Of a stretch of DNA of 5,709 nucleotides, positions 1 to 5,709 are shown one piece after another (within the stretch, counting starts at the first letter, position 1; every line of letters starts with the position of its first letter). The translations under genes were made by a program, and so were the position numbers. The DNA is taken from the NCBI GenBank assembly GCA_007131895.1, contig SLPR01000271.1, positions 1-5,709 on the forward strand, given 5' to 3'. The notes beneath the pieces were generated by a model, which was given only the letters and a program-made list of their open reading frames with translations, searched no databases and was not told the DNA's origin. This stretch comes from Bacteroidales bacterium (GTDB lineage Bacteria; Bacteroidota; Bacteroidia; Bacteroidales; UBA7960).

Positions 1-306
1 AAATAACTGTATAAAAAAAAAATATGAATGTCAAATATACAATAATTATACTTTATCAAATAATATATGTCATTGATTTGCAAAAAATCTTCGGCAATGT
101 TGCTGTCTAATTTCTTGTAATAGCTTTTTATTTCTAAATTCCTTTGGTTTCTGGTTAGGGTTGGGGGACTGGATTTTTAATAAGCCATTCATTTCTTCAA
201 AGACAAACTCTTCAAACATTGATAAAATATTCAAGGGTGAGGCTTTTGTAATTATTTGATTGAATGGGTTTATGGCTTTTGAGATTTTTACTTCCCGGAG
301 ATTATG
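1..306. other. AT-rich region with no convincing gene
   Basis: This stretch lies downstream of the minus-strand epimerase gene. It includes a run of ten A at 13-22 and much AT-rich sequence. No tRNA, rRNA, CRISPR array or clear terminator hairpin is visible. On the minus strand, the frame of the epimerase stays open after its stop codon (307-309) down to a TGA at 70-72. Within it an ATG at 219-217 would give a 49-residue peptide starting MFEEFVFEEMNG and ending in a basic, glutamine-rich tail (QEIRQQHCRRFFANQ). No ribosome binding site precedes that ATG and I do not recognise the peptide. It may be a small gene, a decayed remnant or chance. Confidence 0.5.
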
Positions 307-1362
307 CTATTCCTTATAAAAGTCTTTGTACCAATCCACAAAAAGCTTAACGCCTTTTTTGATGGGCATGATGGGTTTATAGCCAGTAGTCTGATTGAGT
401 TTATCGGTACAGGCCCATGTTTTGACTACATCACCTGGTTGAATCGGCATCATTGTTTTTATGGCTTTTTTCCCCAAAGCCTCTTCAATTGCAGATATGA
501 AGTCCATCAGGTACTCGGGTTTGGAATTGCCGATGTTGTATAACCGGTATGGTGCATGCGATATATCTGGCTGAGGAGAGCTGCTATCGTTATAAGGGTT
601 TGCTTGCGGAGGCTTAACCATCAGTCTGGAAATACCTTCCACAATATCATTGATATAGGTAAAGTCTCGCATCATCTCCCCGTTATTAAAGACTTTGATA
701 GATTTTCCTTCCTGAATAGCTTTAGTGAACAGGAAAAGTGCCATATCAGGTCGGCCCCAGGGGCCATACACCGTGAAAAACCTTAATCCCGTTACCGGAA
801 TATCGAATAAATGGCTGTAGGTGTGCGCCATGAGTTCGTTGGCTTTTTTTGTTGCTGCATAAAGACTTACAGGGTGGTCAACATTGTCTTCCTCCGAGAA
901 TGGCATTTTGGTATTTGAACCATATACTGAGCTGGAGCTGGCATATAACAAATGTTTTGGTTTATGATTCCGGCAAGCTTCAAGGATGTTGAGAAATCCT
1001 GTGATATTGCTGTCGGCATAAGCATGTGGATTGGTCAATGAGTATCTGACACCTGCCTGCGCTGCCAGATGGATAACAAAATCGAACTCATTTTCGCGAA
1101 AAATTCTATTTATAATTTCTGTATTCTCAAGTTGAACCTGGTAAAAATGGAAGCTGTCAAACTTTGTGCTCTTCACCAGCGTATCCCGTTTCAAACTGGG
1201 TTTTTCAATGCCAAGTTCCCCAAGTCTTCCATACTTAAGGTTTACATCATAATAATCATTGATGTTATCTAACCCCACAACAGTATGGCCATCATTGATG
1301 AGTCTGACTGCCATATGAAAGCCTATAAATCCTGCTGTACCTGTTACGAGTATTTTGGCCAT
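307..1362 (-). CDS. UDP-glucuronate 4-epimerase-like NAD-dependent sugar epimerase
   Basis: This is an extended short-chain dehydrogenase/reductase that probably interconverts UDP-glucuronate and UDP-galacturonate in the cytoplasm, supplying an acidic sugar. The 351-residue length is usual for the family. The NAD-binding glycine motif GTAGFIG is at residues 8-14. ASSSSVYG at 141-148 supplies the active-site serine region, and the catalytic YxxxK pair is Y168/K172 (YAATK). FFTVYGPWGRPDMA at 195-208 and QPGDV at 308-312 are hallmarks of the CapI/GalE5-like UDP-glucuronate epimerases rather than of GalE. The serine- and proline-rich stretch at about 252-270 before YRLYNIGN is also common in these enzymes. 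The start is an ATG with no Shine-Dalgarno sequence. It is the last gene of the minus-strand gmd-fcl series, 67 nt after fcl. The family is confident; the exact sugar substrate is inferred from motifs. Confidence 0.87.
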   Translation of the reverse strand: MAKILVTGTAGFIGFHMAVRLINDGHTVVGLDNINDYYDVNLKYGRLGELGIEKPSLKRDTLVKSTKFDSFHFYQVQLENTEIINRIFRENEFDFVIHLAAQAGVRYSLTNPHAYADSNITGFLNILEACRNHKPKHLLYASSSSVYGSNTKMPFSEEDNVDHPVSLYAATKKANELMAHTYSHLFDIPVTGLRFFTVYGPWGRPDMALFLFTKAIQEGKSIKVFNNGEMMRDFTYINDIVEGISRLMVKPPQANPYNDSSSPQPDISHAPYRLYNIGNSKPEYLMDFISAIEEALGKKAIKTMMPIQPGDVVKTWACTDKLNQTTGYKPIMPIKKGVKLFVDWYKDFYKE

Positions 1363-1397
1363 TACGGGAATAATGTTTGATTTTTATAGAAATGAAT

Positions 1398-1418
1398 GTT
1401 TGAAATGCAAATTCAAAC
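1398..1418. repeat. Inverted repeat in the fcl-epimerase gap
   Basis: A perfect 7-bp inverted repeat, GTTTGAA (1398-1404) and TTCAAAC (1412-1418), flanks a 7-nt AT-rich loop. It lies in the 67-nt gap between the fcl stop and the epimerase start. No T-run follows on the minus strand, so it is not a standard intrinsic terminator. It could be a weak RNA hairpin, a protein-binding site or chance. No TAnnTTTG box was found in this gap, so the epimerase is probably read through from fcl. Confidence 0.35.
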
Positions 1419-1429
1419 TTCAATTAAGT

Positions 1430-2506
1430 TTATGATGTGTAGCTTTTATAGACGCTCTTAACTCCTTCAACAAGAGGAATGCTGTGCTCCCATAATAAAG
1501 ATTGAAGGAGTCCTACGTCTAATTGCTTTTTGGGTGTGCCATTGGGCTTTGTAATATCCCATGCTATTTTTCCTTTGAAACCGGTGACATCTTTTACCAA
1601 TATTGCAAGTTCTTTTATGGTAAGGTCTTTTCCTGTTCCGATATTAATATGGGTTTGATTAAGATCTTCATACAATCGGCTTGCCTGAATATTTTTAACC
1701 AAATATACGCAAGCATCCGCCATATCCTCAACGTGCAGAAACTCCCTGTAAACTTCTCCAGTGCCCCAGAGTTCAATACTTACTTCGGAGGTCATGTCAT
1801 CTTTTTTGATGCCAAAACTGCCAATGGCTGATAGGATTTCGTTGTTTGAAGCACCTCCATTAACCCCTTTAACAGGATTGTTGTCAAGATCCTTGCGTAT
1901 GGCTATCCAGTCATTGTTTTCGAGGCATTTTCCTAAATGCATTTTTCGGATTAGTGCAGGCAAAACATGTGACTTTTCCAAATCGTAATTGTCGTTAGGG
2001 CCATACAGGTTCGTAGGCATAACAGATATGAAATTGCTTCCATATTGGCGGTAATAGCTCTCGCACATCTTAATACCTGCAATTTTGGCGATGGCATAAG
2101 GCTCATTGGTAGATTCCAGTGTTCCTGTAAGCAGATATTCTTCTTTCATGGGCTGAGGAGCAAGTTTGGGGTATATACATGAGCTGCCCAGAAATAACAA
2201 TTTCTCCACTCCATTTTTATGAGCAGCGTGAATTACATTATTCTGAATCATTAAATTCTCATAAATGAACTCTGCCCGATATATATTATTCGCTATAATA
2301 CCGCCAACTTTTGCAGCGGCCAGAAATACATAAGAAGGTTTCTCTTCATTGAAAAAGTTTTCAACACTCTCCTGATGGGTTAGATCGAGTTCGCTAAATG
2401 TCCTTACGACAATATTCTGGAATCCTTTTGCCTGAAGATTTCTTTGAATAGCAGAGCCAACCATTCCATTATGGCCGGCAATATAAACTTTCTTTGATTT
2501 ATCCAT
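1430..2506 (-). CDS. fcl: GDP-L-fucose synthase
   Basis: This enzyme (also called WcaG) performs the 3,5-epimerisation and NADPH-dependent 4-reduction of GDP-4-keto-6-deoxy-mannose to GDP-L-fucose, directly after Gmd. The nucleotide-binding motif GHNGMVG is at residues 11-17. The family signature GSSCIYP is at 107-113, with catalytic C110. The YxxxK pair is Y137/K141 (YAIAK) and the acid/base histidine is H180 in the NLYGPNDNYD...SHVLPALIRK block. REFLHVEDMADA at about 254-265 is the substrate-binding signature. At 358 residues it is longer than the roughly 320-residue E. coli enzyme. The extra length sits mainly at about 196-243, between the SHVLPALIRK helix and the WGTG strand. It starts at an ATG 9 nt after the gmd stop, so the two are co-transcribed and likely translationally linked. 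Confidence 0.96.
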   Translation of the reverse strand: MDKSKKVYIAGHNGMVGSAIQRNLQAKGFQNIVVRTFSELDLTHQESVENFFNEEKPSYVFLAAAKVGGIIANNIYRAEFIYENLMIQNNVIHAAHKNGVEKLLFLGSSCIYPKLAPQPMKEEYLLTGTLESTNEPYAIAKIAGIKMCESYYRQYGSNFISVMPTNLYGPNDNYDLEKSHVLPALIRKMHLGKCLENNDWIAIRKDLDNNPVKGVNGGASNNEILSAIGSFGIKKDDMTSEVSIELWGTGEVYREFLHVEDMADACVYLVKNIQASRLYEDLNQTHINIGTGKDLTIKELAILVKDVTGFKGKIAWDITKPNGTPKKQLDVGLLQSLLWEHSIPLVEGVKSVYKSYTS

Positions 2507-2515
2507 TTTGCGCGA

Positions 2516-3559
2516 CTATTTTCTTTCTATTGCTTTTTTATAATCTGCCTCAACCATGATTCTTACCAGGTCTTTGAATTTTGTTTTGGGCTCCCATCCC
2601 AGTTTCTCTTTTGCTTTGGAGTAATCACCAATAAGCAGTTCAACTTCGGTGGGTCTGAAATACCGGGGGTCGATTCCAATAACTTCTTTTCCATCAGATT
2701 TCCGGATTCCTACTTCCTTTTTCCCTTCACCTTTCCATTCCACTTCATCGCCAAGAACCTGAAATGCTTCTTCAATGTATTCCCTGACAGTATGGGTTTC
2801 ATTGGTGGCCAAAACAAAATCTTCGGGTTCATCCACCTGCAGCATGCGCCACATTCCTTCTACAAATTCAGGCGCATAGCCCCAGTCGCGCCTGGCATCA
2901 ATGTTCCCAAAGAGAATTTTTTCTTCAAGTCCTGCCATAATTTTGGCCACACCAACGCTTGCTTTTCTTGTTACAAAAGTTTTGCCCCGTCTTTCACTTT
3001 CATGATTGAATAATATGCCGTTGCAGGCAAAAAGGTTATAAGCTTCACGATAGTTTACCACAATCCAATATGCATAAAGTTTTGCTACTGCATAAGGACT
3101 GCGGGGATAAAAGGGGGTAGTTTCTTTCTGGGGAACCTCTTGAACTTTGCCATAAAGCTCAGAGGTTGAGGCTTGATAAAACCTTGTTTTAATGCCTGTT
3201 TCTTTTATGGCATCCAGAAACCGGAGCGTTCCTACACCGTCTACTTCTGCAGTATATTCAGGCACTTCAAATGATACCTGAACATGGCTCTGGGCCCCAA
3301 GATTGTATATCTCATCTGGTTTAATCTTTTCTACCAGTCTGTTGAGGTTGCTCGAGTCTGTTAAATCTCCGTAATGAAGAAAGAAACGCTCGTTCAATAA
3401 TTCTTTATTGTTGTAGATATGATCTATGCGAAAAGTATTGAAGGAACTGGCCCTCCGTATAATTCCATGCACATCATAGCCTTTTTCAAGTAATAACTCG
3501 GTCAGGTATGAACCGTCTTGTCCTGTTATTCCCGATATTAATGCAACTTTTTTGCTCAT
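2516..3559 (-). CDS. gmd: GDP-mannose 4,6-dehydratase
   Basis: This enzyme converts GDP-D-mannose to GDP-4-keto-6-deoxy-D-mannose, the first committed step of GDP-L-fucose synthesis, in the cytoplasm. The cofactor motif GITGQDG is at residues 10-16, and HGIIRRASSFNT at 31-42 is the NADP-selective RR loop typical of Gmd. Catalytic residues are visible as T132 and E134 in ASTSELYG, and Y156 with K160 in SPYAVAK. NHESERRG at 185-192 and RRDWGYAPEFVEGMW at 223-237 are further Gmd signatures. PRYFRPTEVELLIGD at 298-312 is the conserved C-terminal block. The 347-residue length is normal. The ATG start has no Shine-Dalgarno, as expected in Bacteroidota. fcl follows after 9 nt, and the gap upstream holds a likely promoter box. 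Confidence 0.97.
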   Translation of the reverse strand: MSKKVALISGITGQDGSYLTELLLEKGYDVHGIIRRASSFNTFRIDHIYNNKELLNERFFLHYGDLTDSSNLNRLVEKIKPDEIYNLGAQSHVQVSFEVPEYTAEVDGVGTLRFLDAIKETGIKTRFYQASTSELYGKVQEVPQKETTPFYPRSPYAVAKLYAYWIVVNYREAYNLFACNGILFNHESERRGKTFVTRKASVGVAKIMAGLEEKILFGNIDARRDWGYAPEFVEGMWRMLQVDEPEDFVLATNETHTVREYIEEAFQVLGDEVEWKGEGKKEVGIRKSDGKEVIGIDPRYFRPTEVELLIGDYSKAKEKLGWEPKTKFKDLVRIMVEADYKKAIERK

Positions 3560-3603
3560 TACTTTGTGGTTTTTGAAAATTTAATTACCTGCTTAATGGC
3601 TCG

Positions 3604-3611
3604 CAAAAGTA
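3604..3611 (-). promoter_or_regulatory. Candidate Bacteroidota -7 promoter box for gmd-fcl
   Basis: On the minus strand this reads TACTTTTG, a full match to the Bacteroidota -7 consensus TAnnTTTG. It lies in the 79-nt gap between the glycosyltransferase stop and the gmd start. A start site a few bases downstream would leave a leader of roughly 40 nt before the gmd ATG. No TTTG is present at the expected -33 distance (about 3631-3634 reads ACCG on the minus strand), which lowers confidence. The box sits inside a small inverted repeat, GGCT (3598-3601) and AGCC (3611-3614). Confidence 0.5.
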
Positions 3612-3638
3612 GCCAAAATTGTTTGTATTTCGGTTCTG

Positions 3639-4376
3639 TTAATCATAATTTAGCTTTAATCGGAAAATATGCCAGAAGAAAATGACATTTCCAATAAGGT
3701 ACCTGCGCCACATTCTTTTGGGTTCAAGAGCCAGGCGGTAGACCCACTCAAGTCCCGATTTCTGCATCCATCCGGGTGCCCTTCTGACGGTTCCGGAAAG
3801 AAAATCCAGGATGGCCCCACCGGCAATAATCAACTTTACATTGGTCAGCAAATGCTTGTTTTTTTCGGCCCATAATTCCTGCAAAGGTACACCCATTCCT
3901 ATCACCAGTAAATCTGTTCCACTATCATTGATTTGTTTTATCAATGCTTTTTCCTGGTTGGCATCAAAATAGCCTGAGTGAAAGCCGGATATGTATAGTT
4001 CTGGTATGTTTTCTTTGGTTTTAATGGCAGCTTTTTGAGCAATACCCTCTTTGCCCCCCATAAAGAAAACTTTCTTCTTCTTCCGGGCTGCAAGTTCTGT
4101 TATTTTTGGAATAAGGTCCGTACCGTTAAGGTTTTCCTTAAATTTTACCCTGGTAAAGTAAGATGCGATCTTCAGGCCGATGCCGTCATTTAGCAACAAA
4201 TCGGCATTGGCAAGGGCTTTATAATACTGCTTATCTTTTTGTGCCACATTAAAGCAGTGGGCGTTAAGGAAATATAGGGTATGCGTAGAAGAAGAATCAA
4301 GGATTCTATCACACTCATCAATAACATTGTGCAGATCTGTGATATTCATTTGTACATTGTAAAAACTTTCTTTCAC
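3639..4376 (-). CDS. WecG/TagA/CpsF family glycosyltransferase
   Basis: This is a GT26-family transferase that adds a sugar, in this family often N-acetylmannosamine or its uronic acid, to an undecaprenyl-diphosphate-linked acceptor at the inner face of the cytoplasmic membrane. Motifs run in the family order. LNAHCFNVA (37-45) comes first, then NDGIGL (63-68) with the conserved D64, and NGTDL (84-88). VFFMGG is at 103-108, and GVPLQE at 162-167 is a variant of the usual G-x-P-K-Q-E. GGAILDFLSGTVRRAPGWMQ follows at 186-205, then GLEWVYRL (208-215) and EPKRMWRRYL (218-227). The hydrophobic and basic C-terminus fits peripheral membrane association. The 245-residue length is normal. The reading frame begins with GTG; an ATG at codon 10 is the alternative, but using it would trim the first predicted strand. 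The sugar specificity cannot be read from sequence. Confidence 0.92.
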   Translation of the reverse strand: MKESFYNVQMNITDLHNVIDECDRILDSSSTHTLYFLNAHCFNVAQKDKQYYKALANADLLLNDGIGLKIASYFTRVKFKENLNGTDLIPKITELAARKKKKVFFMGGKEGIAQKAAIKTKENIPELYISGFHSGYFDANQEKALIKQINDSGTDLLVIGMGVPLQELWAEKNKHLLTNVKLIIAGGAILDFLSGTVRRAPGWMQKSGLEWVYRLALEPKRMWRRYLIGNVIFFWHIFRLKLNYD

Positions 4377-4551
4377 CCGGACGATGTGTATTTATTTATG
4401 ATACAATTCTCTTTTATTAATTTCGTGAACTAAATTAAGAAATTAACTTTGTTAAGAGAAACATTAAGGGAATTTATTCTGATATTTTGGTGTTTTTGCT
4501 ACTATAGTCAACTGAATCTGATTTTTATAGCTTTATATAAGCGTAAAATTT
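4377..4551. promoter_or_regulatory. Divergent intergenic region with candidate plus-strand promoter
   Basis: This 175-nt AT-rich gap separates the minus-strand glycosyltransferase from the plus-strand YdcF-like gene, so promoters for both are expected here. On the plus strand, TAACTTTG at 4444-4451 matches the Bacteroidota -7 box TAnnTTTG. TTTC at 4421-4424, 19 nt upstream, is one base off the -33 element TTTG. This would give a leader of about 90-95 nt before the ATG at 4552. The -7 box lies within a perfect inverted repeat, TTAAC-TTT-GTTAA (4443-4455), which could be an operator or chance. No TAnnTTTG box was seen on the minus strand, so the promoter of the glycosyltransferase is unidentified. 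Confidence 0.55.
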
Positions 4552-5538
4552 ATGTATAAAAAAGTTCTGATAATACTTTCCGCGCTTGCCGGCCTGACAG
4601 CCATATTTATTTTGCTGATTCCACAGATGCTTTCTTATGAAAAAAGAATACAGGCAAATATTCTCGTAGTTGAAGGCTGGTTGCCTTTTAATGCACTACA
4701 CTTTGCCTTAGAGGAATTTAAAAGCGGCGATTATGATCAGGTTTTATTCACGGGAAGTATGCTTCGTGCACATACTACTTTATATATCAACTCTTTTCTT
4801 GTAATTTATCCTCAAGATAGATTAACAGAGGATGCCTCCCTCCAGGAGCATTTTTTTGAAATACAAGCCAAAAGTTCTCTGGGAGTTAAAGATTCAGCCC
4901 ATTTCGTATTCTGGATAAACGATCAGGCTGTTGCTGATTTCTATACTGTGAATGCCAGCAAAACATACAGTATTAAATGGGAGGGAGTTTTGGAAGAAAT
5001 TGATTCTTTGATGATTCAGTATACCAACGACATGTACTCTCGCATAGGTGATAGAAATTTAATTATCAACAATCTGAAACTAAATGGAAGCACTGTAATT
5101 ACAGAAAGCACCTCACGTTTTGTGGATAGGGGGTCTCCGTTCGGGCGCTACCGGTGGAATGTTAAAGCTGAATCTTATGCTGATATGGCTGCTAATTATT
5201 TCCTGGACAGGGTGGGGGAAAAAGACAAATTTAAGTTAATTTCTATCAGCAATCCTCATGCCGGTAAAAGAAGGACCTATGGTAATGCTTTGGCTCTGAG
5301 AAACTGGCTTGAGAATAACAAACAACAGTCTGTAAGAGTTAATATAGTGAGTATAGATTATCATTCAAGACGCACATGGCTGGTGTATAAAAGGGTGCTA
5401 AAGGATAATGCAGAAGTGGGTATTCTTTCCGTTGAAAATGTGAGAAAAGAGGCTACCCTTAGCAGGAAATATCATTATATCGCCCGCGAATCAGTTGCCA
5501 TGATTTACTATTGTGTTTTCATTCTCCCGTGGATATAA
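4552..5538 (+). CDS. Membrane-anchored YdcF/DUF218-like protein with inserted carbohydrate-binding-like module
   Basis: The 328-residue protein begins with a short basic end and one hydrophobic segment (about 5-25), so the rest is probably periplasmic. The ElyC/SanA/YdcF (DUF218) fold appears in two separated parts. The first is ILVVEGWLPFNALHFALEEF to VLFTG (37-68). The second runs from ESYADMAANYFLDRVG (207-222) through RRTYGNALALRNWL (240-253) and HSRRTWLVYKRVL (271-283) to VGILSVE (289-295). In relatives as I remember them these parts are close together; here about 130 residues intervene. Within the insert, IQYTNDMYSRIGDRNL (155-170), then IINNLKLNG, resembles the calcium-dependent xylan-binding modules of families CBM36/CBM60 (FxND...DRNLxVDxI). 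The C-terminal end is also hydrophobic. The gene is alone on the plus strand amid minus-strand glycan genes. The molecular function is unknown; a role in handling the surface polysaccharide is inferred from context. Confidence 0.8.
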   Translation: MYKKVLIILSALAGLTAIFILLIPQMLSYEKRIQANILVVEGWLPFNALHFALEEFKSGDYDQVLFTGSMLRAHTTLYINSFLVIYPQDRLTEDASLQEHFFEIQAKSSLGVKDSAHFVFWINDQAVADFYTVNASKTYSIKWEGVLEEIDSLMIQYTNDMYSRIGDRNLIINNLKLNGSTVITESTSRFVDRGSPFGRYRWNVKAESYADMAANYFLDRVGEKDKFKLISISNPHAGKRRTYGNALALRNWLENNKQQSVRVNIVSIDYHSRRTWLVYKRVLKDNAEVGILSVENVRKEATLSRKYHYIARESVAMIYYCVFILPWI

Positions 5539-5575
5539 AAAACCCATGTGAAATTTTTCTCACATGGGTTTTTTT
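5537..5575. terminator. Bidirectional intrinsic terminator
   Basis: A perfect 15-bp stem pairs 5537-5551 (AAAAAACCCATGTGA) with 5560-5574, around an 8-nt loop, and ends in seven T on the plus strand. It overlaps the TAA stop of the YdcF-like gene (5536-5538). Because the 5' arm starts with six A, the minus-strand transcript also has a T-run after the stem. The hairpin can therefore stop both the plus-strand gene and the convergent sugar transferase that ends at 5620. Confidence 0.93.
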
Positions 5576-5619
5576 CTGACAAAGATTGTCCTTTAACTGT
5601 CAATGCCCAAACAATTGAT

Positions 5620-5709
5620 TTATCTGCCGGTTGCAAAAATCATAGTGGAAATGGTTTGGAAAATCAATTTGATGTCTTTGGTTAATGACCAGTTGTCGAT
5701 ATAATTAAG
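5620..5709 (-). CDS. C-terminal end of a polyprenyl-phosphate sugar-1-phosphate transferase (partial)
   Basis: Reading the minus strand from the right edge gives 29 codons and a TAA stop at 5622-5620. The visible sequence includes LNYIDNWSLTKDIKLIFQTI and ends in FATGR. The Y-x-x-NWS-x-x-x-DIK-x-x-x-x-TI pattern is the C-terminal signature of the bacterial sugar transferase family (WcaJ/WbaP/EpsL-like). These membrane enzymes transfer a hexose-1-phosphate to undecaprenyl phosphate and so start glycan repeat-unit assembly. The catalytic core and the gene start lie outside the window. The assignment rests on this short tail alone, but it fits the locus. The gene converges with the YdcF-like gene and shares its terminator hairpin. 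Confidence 0.78.
   Translation of the reverse strand, partial: LNYIDNWSLTKDIKLIFQTISTMIFATGR

Noticed and set aside
13..60. A ten-T run on the minus strand (22-13) as a terminator for the epimerase transcript
   Set aside because: The sequence just before it forms only weak four-base AT pairings, with no stable stem.
304..543. Plus-strand open frame of 79 codons
   Set aside because: It lies antisense to the well-supported epimerase gene and its translation resembles no family I know.
1523..1831. Plus-strand open frame of 102 codons, with an overlapping one at 1761-1988
   Set aside because: Both are antisense to fcl, whose catalytic motifs are intact; they are shadows of that gene.
3669..3875. 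Plus-strand open frame of 68 codons
   Set aside because: It is antisense to the conserved C-terminal motifs of the WecG-type gene and has no recognisable features.
4485..4512. TTGACT on the minus strand as a -35 element with an AT-rich -10
   Set aside because: The -10 match is poor, and Bacteroidota primary sigma factors use TTTG/TAnnTTTG rather than this consensus.
5578..5590. Small inverted repeat GACAA-AGA-TTGTC after the terminator
   Set aside because: A five-base stem with a three-base loop and no T-run is easily due to chance; the adjacent 15-bp hairpin explains termination in both directions.
1..5709. CRISPR array, insertion sequence, tRNA or riboswitch
   Set aside because: I saw no regularly spaced repeats, transposase motifs, cloverleaf sequence or recognisable aptamer.

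Overview
This window looks like part of an exopolysaccharide, capsule or O-antigen type surface-glycan locus from a member of the Bacteroidota. The evidence is low G+C, AT-rich spacers, almost no Shine-Dalgarno sequences before the starts, two matches to the Bacteroidota -7 promoter box TAnnTTTG, and protein sequences typical of that phylum. The genus cannot be read from the sequence.

Layout, left to right. Positions 1-306 hold no convincing gene, only AT-rich sequence with an uncertain open frame on the minus strand. Four complete minus-strand genes follow; in transcription order (right to left) they are a WecG/TagA/CpsF-type glycosyltransferase (4376-3639), GDP-mannose 4,6-dehydratase gmd (3559-2516), GDP-L-fucose synthase fcl (2506-1430) and a UDP-glucuronate 4-epimerase-like SDR enzyme (1362-307). 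gmd and fcl are 9 nt apart and clearly one transcription unit. The epimerase is 67 nt further on and the glycosyltransferase 79 nt upstream, with a likely promoter box in that upstream gap. A lone plus-strand gene (4552-5538) encodes a membrane-anchored YdcF/DUF218-like protein that appears to carry an inserted calcium-dependent carbohydrate-binding module. It ends in a strong hairpin that can terminate transcription in both directions. Beyond it, the minus strand carries the last 29 codons of a polyprenyl-phosphate sugar-1-phosphate transferase that continues past the right edge.

How the genes fit together: Gmd and Fcl convert GDP-mannose to GDP-L-fucose, and the epimerase probably converts UDP-glucuronate to UDP-galacturonate. 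The sugar transferase at the right edge would load the first sugar phosphate on the lipid carrier, and the WecG-type enzyme would add a sugar to the lipid-linked intermediate. The predicted product is therefore a fucose-containing, probably acidic (uronic acid) surface polysaccharide. The YdcF-like protein would face the periplasm, and its inserted glycan-binding-like module suggests it handles the polymer or its precursor; that role is inference. The domain insertion is the most interesting observation in the window.
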